From assembly GCA_938038825.1 (NCBI GenBank), contig CALHST010000323.1, positions 1 through 6,565 on the forward strand: a stretch of DNA of 6,565 bases. Reading direction: 5' to 3'. This document shows positions 1 through 6,335 of this stretch, piece by piece. The position numbers were made by a program, and so were the translations under genes. Every line of letters begins with the position of its first letter. Position 1 is the first letter of the stretch. This DNA is from an uncultured Paracoccaceae bacterium. GTDB lineage: Bacteria; Pseudomonadota; Alphaproteobacteria; Rhodobacterales; Rhodobacteraceae. Under the pieces are notes generated by a model that was given only the letters and a program-made list of their open reading frames with translations, did not search any database and was not told the origin of the DNA.

Positions 1-1
1 C

Positions 2-844
2 CACGGGACCGACAAGTCGCTCGCCTTCACCTCGGATGTCACACCGCGTTATGTCAAAGCCAATCCAGTTGAGGGCGGCAAACAAGCCGTGGCGGAAGCC
101 TATCGCAACTTAACAGCCGTCGGCGCGGTGCCCCTTGCCACGACCGACAACCTGAATTTCGGAAACCCCGAAAAGCCCGAGATTATGGGCCAGTTTGTGG
201 GCGCACTGGATGGCATCGGCCAGGCTTGTTCTGCACTGGATATGCCAATCGTGTCGGGCAATGTCTCGCTCTACAATGAAACGGATGGCACCGGCATTTT
301 GCCCACGCCCACCATTGGCGCTGTGGGACTAATTGCCAACACGGACGACATCATTGGCAGTGACGTGCGGGATGGTCATGCCATTCTAATCGTTGGCGAA
401 ACTACGGGTCACCTGGGGCAATCCGCCCTGCTGGCCGAGGTCTTTAATCGTGTTGAGGGCGACGCCCCACCTGTCGATCTGGCAGCCGAAAAAGCACATG
501 GGGATTTCATCCGCGACAACCGTGACTTGATCAAAGCCTGCACGGATCTGTCCGATGGGGGTCTTGCACTTGCGGCCTTTGAACTGGCCGAAGCTGCGGG
601 TGTGGGTGTGCAACTGGATGACAGCGACACAAGCCAATTGTTCGGCGAAGATCAGGGGCGTTACCTTGTAGCCTGCAACTTTGATCAGGCCGAGGCTTTG
701 ATGGTTGCAGCCTCTGCTGCGGGACTGCCTGTTGCCTCTGTGGGCAAGTTCACCGGGACGTCCGTGATAATGGGGGGATCAGAAGCGTCTCTCGACGACT
801 TGTCGGCGATCTATCGCAGCAGCTTTGCGGCAGCCGTCGCCTGA
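2..844 (+). CDS. purL: Phosphoribosylformylglycinamidine synthase subunit PurL, C-terminal part (5' end outside window)
   Basis: PurL is the ATP-dependent amidation subunit of FGAM synthase, converting FGAR to FGAM in cytosolic de novo purine synthesis together with PurQ and PurS. The open frame runs from the window edge without a stop, so the first in-frame GTG (89) is internal and not a start. It gives 280 residues before TGA. Recognisable family blocks are TDNLNFGNPEKPE, the PIVSGNVSLYNET block, CTDLSDGGLA and GEDQGRYLVA, the last three lying in the second AIRS-type ATP-binding and AIRS_C domains. Free-standing PurL is usually about 720-740 residues, so roughly the last 40 percent is here. 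It ends convergently to the next gene with only 53 bp between them and a hairpin in that gap. Nothing is broken or odd in the visible part. Identification is by motif recognition and is very secure. Confidence 0.97.
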   Translation, partial: HGTDKSLAFTSDVTPRYVKANPVEGGKQAVAEAYRNLTAVGAVPLATTDNLNFGNPEKPEIMGQFVGALDGIGQACSALDMPIVSGNVSLYNETDGTGILPTPTIGAVGLIANTDDIIGSDVRDGHAILIVGETTGHLGQSALLAEVFNRVEGDAPPVDLAAEKAHGDFIRDNRDLIKACTDLSDGGLALAAFELAEAAGVGVQLDDSDTSQLFGEDQGRYLVACNFDQAEALMVAASAAGLPVASVGKFTGTSVIMGGSEASLDDLSAIYRSSFAAAVA

Positions 845-856
845 CAAAAGACTGTT

Positions 857-883
857 TGGAATGGCCACAGCTTGGCCATTCCA
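857..883. terminator. Hairpin between convergent genes, probable bidirectional terminator
   Basis: TGGAATGGCCA (857-867) and TGGCCATTCCA (873-883) form a perfect 11-bp stem around the 5-base loop CAGCT. It starts 12 bases after the purL stop and ends 14 bases before the stop of the minus-strand gene, the place expected for a shared terminator. On the + strand it is followed by a short T run (888-891); on the - strand by AAACAGTCTTTTG. The T tracts are weak, so termination efficiency is uncertain. Confidence 0.75.
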
Positions 884-897
884 AGGATTTTCCGAAT

Positions 898-1386
898 TTA
901 AGCGGCTTTGCGTTTGCGCATGCCAATCAGACCAGCAAGTCCGCCCAAAAGCAGAAGCGACGAGGCTGGCAAAGGAACTGCAGACACGGCATCTGGATTG
1001 ACAGGCGCTGTGGCGTTTCCAAAGCTGAAACCGCCCGCTTGCGTGGTTGCGTTAAAGAAGAACGAAACGGGCGCTGGTTCGATATTGCCTGTCGCAACGT
1101 TTGCGGTCGAAATGTCTGCGTGATCAACGCCAGCATTGAATTGGATTGTCGACGCGGCACCAGACCGGTTGGACAAACGGAACGTTGTTGCGGCACCGCT
1201 TAGACCAAGAAACCAGCCTACGGATGTGTTGATGCTGTTTGGACCTGCGGCATCCAGATCGAACGCAACGCTCAGACCGGCAGCGCCGTTGTCTTCAAGA
1301 ATTGAAATGCTGGCAGCGTTTGCTGCGCTGGTTGCGGCTGTCAGTGCAAAAATACCGGCTAGAGCGCAATTAATGACTTTTTTCAT
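898..1386 (-). CDS. Small secreted protein with VPLPA-CTERM sorting signal
   Basis: A 162-residue protein of unknown biochemical function. Residues 1-24 form a signal peptide: MKK, a hydrophobic core, and a likely cleavage after ANA (near residue 24). The mature part (about 25-135) is rich in Ala, Gly, Ser, Thr and Asn with no catalytic motif I recognise; it looks like a small beta-rich surface domain. The tail is the tripartite sorting signal: VPLPA at 137-141, a Leu/Gly hydrophobic segment at about 142-156, and a basic end RKRKAA. By family knowledge such tails are recognised by an exosortase (the VPLPA type is linked to XrtD-like enzymes), which would process the protein at the inner membrane on its way to the surface or extracellular matrix. 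The start at 1386 is chosen over the longer frame (to 1545) because it begins the signal peptide and has a Shine-Dalgarno at 1397-1403. No exosortase gene is in the window, so the processing enzyme must be elsewhere. Confidence 0.85.
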   Translation of the reverse strand: MKKVINCALAGIFALTAATSAANAASISILEDNGAAGLSVAFDLDAAGPNSINTSVGWFLGLSGAATTFRLSNRSGAASTIQFNAGVDHADISTANVATGNIEPAPVSFFFNATTQAGGFSFGNATAPVNPDAVSAVPLPASSLLLLGGLAGLIGMRKRKAA

Positions 1387-1396
1387 GAGTTTAATT

Positions 1397-1403
1397 TTCC
1401 TCA
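1397..1403 (-). promoter_or_regulatory. Ribosome binding site fixing the start of the VPLPA-CTERM gene
   Basis: On the minus strand TGAGGAA lies about 10 bases before the ATG at 1386. Together with the signal peptide that begins there, it rejects the upstream ATG at 1545, whose extra 53 residues look like translated leader. Confidence 0.7.
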
Positions 1404-1417
1404 GGTTACTGTTTACG

Positions 1418-1433
1418 CCACGATAAATTGTGG
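1418..1433. repeat. Imperfect 16-bp palindrome upstream of the VPLPA gene
   Basis: CCACGATAAATTGTGG pairs with itself except for one mismatch (1422 against 1429), with an AA centre. It ends 32 bases before the start codon of the VPLPA gene, so it could be an operator near the promoter or a small hairpin in the leader. No known regulator consensus is matched with confidence. Confidence 0.4.
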
Positions 1434-1513
1434 AACTGCCGCTTAGTGCGCACCAATGGTGGCAACTCTTTGGCAAGACCTGAGCAAAAATAAAAATTTT
1501 AGTAAAATTGATC

Positions 1514-1527
1514 ACACGAAAACGTGT
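1514..1527 (-). terminator. Weak candidate terminator after the MoxR-PPC-VWA operon
   Basis: On the minus strand ACACG and CGTGT flank a TTTT loop, followed by GATCAATTTTAC and a T-rich tract (TTTTTATTTTT) ending near 1489. It lies 44 bases past the VWA stop codon. The stem is only 5 bp and the T tract is not immediately adjacent, so the call is tentative. Confidence 0.25.
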
Positions 1528-1570
1528 TCGAGAATTCAGAGCCACACACGCCGTGACATGTGTGCATGCG

Positions 1571-2824
1571 TCACAAAAGTCTCATCAGACGCGCTTTTTC
1601 ACCAGCATCGCCCTTTTGGGAAATGACGCGGGCCAGTGCTTCCAGAGAGGCAATGGAATGCCCGGCGCGAAAGCTGTCCACATGAGGCAGCATCGCGGCA
1701 ATGCCAGATGCTTTTGGGGCAAACCCGTCCCAACGCAGCAAGGGGTTCAGCCAGATCAGGCGGCGGGATGACAAGTTGAGCCGCTGCATCTGTTTGGCAA
1801 GATGCGCAGGCGTGCCGCGATCCAGACCATCTGTAATGACCAGAACAACTGCACCCTGCCCCAAAACCCGGCGCGACCAACCCCGGTTGAAGTCTTCAAG
1901 GCAATCACCGATGCGGGTGCCGCCTTCCCAGTCCTGAGCCTCGGCACCGGCGGATTTTAGCGCCGCATCCACATCGCGTTGCGTCAAGTGACGGGTGATA
2001 TTGGTCAGGCGCGTGCCAAAGGTAAAGGCGTGGACCTTGGCCCAACCTTGCCCTTTGGCATTCATGACCGAATGCAGGAAATGCAGAACCATCCGGGAAT
2101 ATTGGCTCATCGAGCCGGAAATATCGCACAACACCACCAGATTGGGCCACCGCAGGCGCGGCTCTTTCAGGGCGATATCACGCAGCTCTCCCCCTTGGCG
2201 CATGGCGCGGCGCAATGTGCGCGCCCCGTCCACGCGAGTGCCCAAATAGCTGGCCTTGGTGCGGCGGGACTTCAGGGGATCCACAGGCAATGTCAGGCGC
2301 GACAGCATCTTCTTGGCCTGCTCCATTTCCGCAAGGCTCATTTGTTCGAAGTCCAGCGTCTTGAGCTTTTCTTCTTGCGAGATGGTCATAGAGGCATCAA
2401 GTTCGATTTCTGTCCCGTCGCCTTCGGGTTCTTCAAAATCCTCTGGCGCATCCCCCATCCCATCCAGTAGTGCCTCGGCCGCGCGTTTTTCAGCAGCTTG
2501 GGCTGTGCGCTCTTCAGACACACCGCGCATGGCGGGCATCAGCATGGACATCATATGTTCCAAATAACGCGGGTCGCGCCAATACAGCCGGAAGATCTGC
2601 GCAAAGACACGTTTCTGTTCGGGCTTGGCCACGAAGCAGGCTTGCAGGGTCCAGAAAAATTCATTCTTGTCGGTAAACCCCGCCGCCTCGACCGCACGAA
2701 CGGCGTCAATCACGCGACCCGGCCCAATGGGCAACCCAGCACGACGCAAAGCGCGCGCGAAATGGGTGATGTTCCCTGCAAGCTTTGGGTTTTCGGGGAT
2801 GTCGATGGGAATGTATTCAGGCAT
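1571..2824 (-). CDS. VWA domain protein, CoxE-like partner of MoxR ATPase
   Basis: A 417-residue cytosolic protein of the VWA_CoxE type. The N-terminal half (about 1-120) is the helical region typical of CoxE-like proteins, followed by an acidic stretch (about 126-143, EEPEGDGTE). The VWA domain covers about 227-400: MIDAS motif DISGS with D234, S236 and S238; WEGGTRIG at 299-306 with T303 as the third MIDAS ligand; and ITDGLDRG with D332. All metal-binding positions are intact, so it should bind a divalent cation and a protein ligand. In the carbon monoxide dehydrogenase cluster CoxE works with the ATPase CoxD in maturing the active-site cluster; other MoxR-VWA pairs have different clients. 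No cox structural genes are visible, so no symbol is given. Its ATG (2824) overlaps the stop of the preceding gene by one base (TGATG), and its own ribosome binding site is weak, which suggests translational coupling. Confidence 0.92.
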   Translation of the reverse strand: MPEYIPIDIPENPKLAGNITHFARALRRAGLPIGPGRVIDAVRAVEAAGFTDKNEFFWTLQACFVAKPEQKRVFAQIFRLYWRDPRYLEHMMSMLMPAMRGVSEERTAQAAEKRAAEALLDGMGDAPEDFEEPEGDGTEIELDASMTISQEEKLKTLDFEQMSLAEMEQAKKMLSRLTLPVDPLKSRRTKASYLGTRVDGARTLRRAMRQGGELRDIALKEPRLRWPNLVVLCDISGSMSQYSRMVLHFLHSVMNAKGQGWAKVHAFTFGTRLTNITRHLTQRDVDAALKSAGAEAQDWEGGTRIGDCLEDFNRGWSRRVLGQGAVVLVITDGLDRGTPAHLAKQMQRLNLSSRRLIWLNPLLRWDGFAPKASGIAAMLPHVDSFRAGHSIASLEALARVISQKGDAGEKARLMRLL

Positions 2825-3495
2825 CAGAGATCTTTTACACTTGTCACAAGCTCGTACCCATACGCGTTATTGCCGCCACCTGTGCCGTTTTGAAGTCTGA
2901 TAAACATTACTTTCCCACTTACAATCGAACTGGCGAGCATCGCCTCAACAGAAATTGACGCCTCCCATGCCACTTTCTGCTCGTCTTCATCATAAATGAA
3001 AACCTCTGTGTAAGCGCCTGTTAAATTTCGAACTTTTACGACTAAGCGCTTTCCTTGCAAAGTTTCTGTTGGAAGTACGAACCAATCACTTTCCTTCGTT
3101 CTTAGTTTTCCTGAAACCGTGGATCCAAGCGCAATAATGTCAGCTGTTTGAACACTATCATTGGGTTCGCTTTCCTTTGTATCTGCCCCTGCTGGCAAAG
3201 GAACGATTTGGTTCGGAGGTTGCTCAGAAGGCACTTCAGGCCGGTCAGTTAGCGGGTCTTGGCGGCTATTGTTGCTCTTTTCGGGAACGAAAAGTGACAC
3301 TGCCAAGAAACCCGCGCCGACTAAAAACACAAGTAATCCTGCAGAGGAGCTTTCAAATTTCAGCCCAAACAACTCGATCTTTGCAGCCCCTTCGGGACGT
3401 GGGCGCAGCATCATGTACAAGCCAGCCAAGGCGAAAATGCCCCCGGCCAGCATCAGGGCGATCAATTTCGCCGCACTTATTGGTTCTAAAGTCAT
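2824..3495 (-). CDS. Membrane protein with PPC-like C-terminal domain, inserted between MoxR and VWA genes
   Basis: A 223-residue protein. Two hydrophobic segments (about 10-30 and 52-70) are separated by a short loop with basic residues (RPRPEGAAK), which predicts a cytoplasmic loop and both ends in the periplasm. A Pro/Ser/Gln-rich linker (about 71-107) leads to a domain that begins ESEPND (108-113), continues LGSTVSGKL (123-131) and DWFVL (137-141), and ends in beta-strand-like sequence. This pattern resembles the bacterial pre-peptidase C-terminal (PPC) beta-sandwich found on secreted proteases and surface proteins; no protease domain is present. Start at 3495 is backed by AAGGAGA at 3504-3510. 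The gene follows the MoxR gene by 45 bp and overlaps the VWA start by one base. By hand count 2881-3060 is about 43 percent GC against 60 percent for 2581-2760 in the VWA gene, which hints at a different origin. The function is not known; a membrane anchor or envelope client for the MoxR/VWA pair is inference. Confidence 0.8.
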   Translation of the reverse strand: MTLEPISAAKLIALMLAGGIFALAGLYMMLRPRPEGAAKIELFGLKFESSSAGLLVFLVGAGFLAVSLFVPEKSNNSRQDPLTDRPEVPSEQPPNQIVPLPAGADTKESEPNDSVQTADIIALGSTVSGKLRTKESDWFVLPTETLQGKRLVVKVRNLTGAYTEVFIYDEDEQKVAWEASISVEAMLASSIVSGKVMFIRLQNGTGGGNNAYGYELVTSVKDL

Positions 3496-3503
3496 TGCGA
3501 TAA

Positions 3504-3510
3504 TCTCCTT
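3504..3510 (-). promoter_or_regulatory. Strong ribosome binding site of the PPC-like membrane protein gene
   Basis: AAGGAGA on the minus strand lies 8 bases before the ATG at 3495. It is close to consensus and stronger than anything before the downstream VWA start, so ribosomes probably load here and reach the VWA gene through the TGATG overlap. Confidence 0.7.
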
Positions 3511-3540
3511 ACCAGCAGCCTATCACAACTTAAGATCAAG

Positions 3541-4449
3541 TCACGCGGGCGCGAGCGCGGCTTGGGATTCATCCAATAAGCGTTTGGCTTCAGAGCCTTC
3601 GATCTTTTGAATGTCGTCTTGGTATTTGAGGATTGCGCCCAAGGTGTCAGAAATCACTTCCGGTGACAGGTTGATCACATCCAGGGCAAGCAGGCATTTC
3701 GCCCAATCAATCGTTTCAGCGACACCCGGTTTTTTAAACAGATCTTCGGTGCGCAGGCGTTGAACAAAGGCGACAACTTCACGGCTAAGCGCCTCCGCAG
3801 CTTCGGGTGCGCGCGAGGTCAAAATCTCCATTTCGCGTTCAAAGTTGGGATAGTCGACCCAATGATACAAGCACCGTCGTTTCAGCGCATCATGCACTTC
3901 GCGGGTGCGGTTAGAGGTCAGGATGACAATGGGCGGCTCGGGCGCTTTGATGGTGCCGAGTTCTGGAATTGTGACCTGAAAATCGCTGAGCGCTTCCAGG
4001 AGGAAGGCTTCGAACGGTTCATCGGTGCGGTCAAGTTCATCAATCAGCAGGATCGGCGCGCCGTTCTCATCCGGGCGCATCGCCTGCAGCAAGGGACGTT
4101 CAATTAGATAGTCATCGCTGAACAACTCTGTCTTCAACGCCGTTGCACTAGCCCCACCCGCTGCTTCGGCTGTGCGAATGGCCACCATCTGTGCGGGGAA
4201 ATTCCATTCGTAAACAGCGGTCGAGGCATCAAGCCCTTCGTAGCATTGCAAACGGATCAGACGCCGCCCCAATGCCGCAGCAATCGCCTTGGCGATTTCT
4301 GTTTTACCGACCCCCGCCTCACCTTCCAGAAACAAGGGGCGCCCCAGTTTCAGCGACAAAAACACCACGGTTGCCAGGTCGCGCCCACAGACATAACCCG
4401 TCGCGCCCAATTCTGTTTGTACTGCGTCGATACTCGCAAATCCTGTCAT
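3541..4449 (-). CDS. MoxR family AAA+ ATPase, CoxD-like
   Basis: A 302-residue cytosolic AAA+ ATPase, about the usual length for CoxD-like proteins. Walker A is GEAGVGKT (43-50, K49), Walker B LLIDELD (134-140, D137 and E138), sensor 1 is N180 in ILTSN, and the arginine-finger region is DALKRRC (187-193). The block LQCYEGLDASTAVYEWNF (67-84) is typical of this MoxR subgroup. MoxR ATPases act as chaperone-like machines that remodel or insert cofactors into client enzymes with a VWA partner; CoxD does this for the CO dehydrogenase active site. The start at 4449 has a near-consensus GGGAGGA at 4454-4460, 4 bases upstream. It is the first gene of the minus-strand operon and is divergent from the glycosyltransferase gene. 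The VWA partner is present but separated by the inserted membrane-protein gene. The client enzyme is not in the window, so the biochemical target cannot be named. Confidence 0.94.
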   Translation of the reverse strand: MTGFASIDAVQTELGATGYVCGRDLATVVFLSLKLGRPLFLEGEAGVGKTEIAKAIAAALGRRLIRLQCYEGLDASTAVYEWNFPAQMVAIRTAEAAGGASATALKTELFSDDYLIERPLLQAMRPDENGAPILLIDELDRTDEPFEAFLLEALSDFQVTIPELGTIKAPEPPIVILTSNRTREVHDALKRRCLYHWVDYPNFEREMEILTSRAPEAAEALSREVVAFVQRLRTEDLFKKPGVAETIDWAKCLLALDVINLSPEVISDTLGAILKYQDDIQKIEGSEAKRLLDESQAALAPA

Positions 4450-4680
4450 TGGATCCTCCCTATGGTGTCAAGGTGCACCCTTGCGCGCCGGGGTCAAGGC
4501 GGCGTTGCCCAAAAGACTCAGCGACTTTGGTGGCATGGCGGGCATTTGCTGTGCAGCAATTGACGGGTTTTGCACAGCATGCGACTGTCAACGCAATGGT
4601 AAGAGCCCTGTGAAATGAGGGGCCAACTCAGGCAATCGCGGTGGTATGGCACGAGTGGCGCAAAACTCTGAAGGTGCGGA
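4450..4680. promoter_or_regulatory. Divergent intergenic region between MoxR operon and glycosyltransferase operon
   Basis: These 231 bp hold no credible gene and must carry the promoters of both operons. On the MoxR side there is a hairpin CAAGG-TGCAC-CCTTG (4469-4483) just upstream of the ribosome binding site, and a direct repeat GTCAAGG (4467-4473 and 4493-4499). In the middle are a palindrome at 4546-4559 and an inverted copy of its core at 4571-4579. TTGACG (+, 4560-4565) and TTGACA (-, 4591-4586) resemble -35 elements but neither has a good -10 at 16-18 bp, so no transcription start is proposed. Confidence 0.6.
4546..4579. repeat. Operator-like palindrome with an inverted second copy of its core
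   Basis: TTGCTG-TG-CAGCAA (4546-4559) has perfect 6-bp arms around a 2-base centre. Its core TGCTGTGCA (4547-4555) recurs inverted as TGCACAGCA at 4571-4579, with centres 24 bp apart. The arrangement suggests two binding sites for a dimeric regulator in the divergent promoter region. No regulator family is assigned. Confidence 0.45.
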
Positions 4681-5721
4681 ATGAAGATTACCGCTGTGAC
4701 CTGCGTCAAGAACGAAGGTCCCTTTTTGCTGGAATGGATCGCCTTTCATCATCTGTTGGGTGTGCGCGACTTCCTGTTTTATTCCAATGATTGTGATGAT
4801 GGCACAGACACGCTGTTGGACGCCTTGGCCGCAAAAGGCATCGTGCAGCATTTGCCCAACCCGGCTGAGGGGCGCAATTATCAGATGGAGGCGTTGAAAG
4901 ACGCGCGCCAGCAGCCCGTGGTAACAGAGGCGGATTGGGTTTGGGTGGCAGATGTGGATGAGTTTTTGAACATCCATGTGGGGGATCACACGATCCCGGC
5001 CTTGATTGCGGCCTGCAACACCCCCCAAGCAATTTCAATCACCTTTCAGTTCTTTGCCAATAATGATGTGGAACAGTTCGAAGACCGTCCCGTGATTGAG
5101 CAGTTCCTGCACTCTCACAACCCGGATCTGTGGTGCGCCGAATCCGCGATTGAGGTCAAATCCTTGATGCGCCGTGACTTTCCGTTGCAATATTTCGGGG
5201 CACACCGCCCCTTTTTCAAAAAATCACTGCCCGACACCCAGCGCCCTACATGGACAGATGGATCCGGGCGCGCTGTGCCGCATCGGTTTCTGGTGGCCGC
5301 CAATCCGCGCCGCATCCGCAAGTTCCCTGCGCAAGGGGCACGTGATTTCGCAACCCTGAACCATTATGCATTGCGCTCGCTGGACAGTTATCTGGTTAAG
5401 AATGACCGGGGCGACGTAAATCGCGAAAACCGCAACTTTGACGATACTTATTGGCGCGAACGCAATGATCCCGCCTATTTCGACGACAGTATTTTGCGGT
5501 ATCTGCCGGATCTACAGACCGCGTTGGCCGAATTGAAACAGGATCCCAAGATCAAGGCGTTGCACGACAATGCGGTGCACTTGCACAAAGCCAAGCGCGA
5601 CACGCTGCTGGAACACCCCACGTATCGCGCGATGCAACAGCAGCTACGCAGCGCGTCCAAGCGCCCCCCGGGAGAAGACGCGTTTCTGGCTGAGCTTGGC
5701 CTGATGGACAGTTCGTCATGA
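4681..5721 (+). CDS. Glycosyltransferase family 2-like protein (Glyco_tranf_2_4 type)
   Basis: A 346-residue protein, probably cytosolic or peripheral at the membrane, that should transfer a sugar from a nucleotide donor to an unknown acceptor. The N-terminus has the family signature TCVKNEGPFLLEWIAFH (7-23) followed by GVRDFLFYSNDCDDGT, and the metal/nucleotide-binding DxD lies in VADVDEF (89-95, D91 and D93). HYALRSLDSYLVKNDRG (228-244) matches the conserved HY...S...L.K...G block of this group. No signal peptide or membrane helix is seen. The start at 4681 has AAGG at 4671-4674. The stop overlaps the next gene by four bases (ATGA), so the two are almost certainly cotranscribed and translationally coupled. 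The pairing with sulfotransferase-like proteins suggests surface polysaccharide or glycoconjugate synthesis; donor and acceptor cannot be read from sequence. Confidence 0.88.
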   Translation: MKITAVTCVKNEGPFLLEWIAFHHLLGVRDFLFYSNDCDDGTDTLLDALAAKGIVQHLPNPAEGRNYQMEALKDARQQPVVTEADWVWVADVDEFLNIHVGDHTIPALIAACNTPQAISITFQFFANNDVEQFEDRPVIEQFLHSHNPDLWCAESAIEVKSLMRRDFPLQYFGAHRPFFKKSLPDTQRPTWTDGSGRAVPHRFLVAANPRRIRKFPAQGARDFATLNHYALRSLDSYLVKNDRGDVNRENRNFDDTYWRERNDPAYFDDSILRYLPDLQTALAELKQDPKIKALHDNAVHLHKAKRDTLLEHPTYRAMQQQLRSASKRPPGEDAFLAELGLMDSSS

Positions 5722-6335
5722 GCTTGCAGGTCATCAATCTGGGATTGCCGAAAACTGGCACCACAACGCTTGCACGGGCTTTAAAAACAGCCGGGCTTAA
5801 AACGGCGGATCACCGCATTCGACGCTATCAAACAACAAATTCCGCGTTGCACGGGGCTTTTGTCGCGGATCTGCTTTATCGCGGATATTTCGAAACGGAC
5901 GACCCGGCGGCCTATCTGACCGACTTTGCCGCCATCTCGGAAATGTCCTGCTTGCGCGGCGGTCGGTCTTTGTGGCCCCAGATGGATTTTGCCATCATTG
6001 ATGCGATGCGTACCCAACACCCGGATGCCGTTTTTGTCGCCACCAGACGTCCCACATGGGACACGTCTCAATCCATGTTGGGCTGGTCCGATTTGGGCAC
6101 AGACCGATTGCCCGAACGGGATATCCCCGGCCTGCCCCAAGGGTACGGGGACACGTCAAAGCAACGGGAAACGTGGATTGATGCACATTACCGCCATATC
6201 ACCCAACTTTTTGCGGGGGATGCGCGCTATCTTGAGTTGGACGTAACGGCGCCGGATGCGCCCAAGCGATTGGCCAAGCACATCGGGCATGACATCCCAT
6301 GGTGGGGCCAAGCAAACAAAGGGAACGTCGCCTGA
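5718..6335 (+). CDS. P-loop sulfotransferase-like protein
   Basis: A 205-residue protein with the sulfotransferase 5'-phosphosulfate loop right at the N-terminus: NLGLPKTGTTTLARAL (7-22), with K12 as the expected PAPS-contacting lysine. The second half of the PAPS site is seen as FVATRRPTWDTSQSM (106-120), where R110 or R111 and S117 fit the 3'-phosphate-binding Arg/Ser pair. The end (LELDVTAPDAPKRLAKHIG, then WWGQANKG) matches the usual C-terminal layout of small bacterial sulfotransferases. It should move a sulfuryl group from PAPS to a hydroxyl or amine, possibly on the glycan made with the neighbouring glycosyltransferase; the acceptor is inferred. The protein is shorter than many sulfotransferases (250-300 residues) but appears complete. 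Start and upstream stop overlap as ATGA; its stop overlaps the next start as TGATG. Confidence 0.82.
   Translation: MSLQVINLGLPKTGTTTLARALKTAGLKTADHRIRRYQTTNSALHGAFVADLLYRGYFETDDPAAYLTDFAAISEMSCLRGGRSLWPQMDFAIIDAMRTQHPDAVFVATRRPTWDTSQSMLGWSDLGTDRLPERDIPGLPQGYGDTSKQRETWIDAHYRHITQLFAGDARYLELDVTAPDAPKRLAKHIGHDIPWWGQANKGNVA

Larger units (their letters stand above)
1387..1570 (-). other. Intergenic region: leader of the VPLPA gene and 3' side of the VWA gene
   Basis: These 184 bp hold no credible gene. Reading on the minus strand they contain: a CACACA/TGTGTG repeat (1543-1548, 1559-1564); a 5-bp hairpin ACACG-TTTT-CGTGT (1514-1527); a strongly AT-rich tract around 1489-1513; and, in the probable leader, an imperfect 16-bp palindrome at 1418-1433. 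I could not find a convincing -35/-10 pair; the promoter for the VPLPA gene most likely lies between the AT-rich tract and position 1404. Confidence 0.5.

Noticed and set aside
386..637. Open frame antisense to purL (83 codons)
   Set aside because: It lies opposite strongly conserved purL sequence and its product resembles no known protein; it is a shadow of the real frame.
1387..1545. N-terminal extension of the VPLPA gene to the ATG at 1545
   Set aside because: The extra 53 residues do not resemble a domain and would bury the signal peptide; the internal ATG at 1386 has a good Shine-Dalgarno.
1543..1564. CACACA/TGTGTG hairpin as a terminator of the VWA gene
   Set aside because: The arms are low-complexity alternating bases with a 10-base loop and no T run directly after it on the minus strand.
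1979..2470. 163-codon open frame antisense to the VWA gene
   Set aside because: The opposite strand encodes an intact VWA protein with all MIDAS residues; the long antisense frame is a by-product of GC-rich codon use.
2824..3540. Insertion sequence or integron cassette around the PPC-like gene
   Set aside because: No terminal inverted repeats, target duplication, transposase fragment or attC-like structure is visible at the edges; only composition differs.
1571..4449. Naming the MoxR and VWA genes coxD and coxE
   Set aside because: No CO dehydrogenase structural genes (coxM, coxS, coxL) are visible and MoxR-VWA pairs serve other clients, so the symbols would overstate the evidence.
4588..5028. 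146-codon open frame antisense to the glycosyltransferase start
   Set aside because: It overlaps the conserved catalytic part of the glycosyltransferase, has no domain signature and no supporting ribosome binding site.
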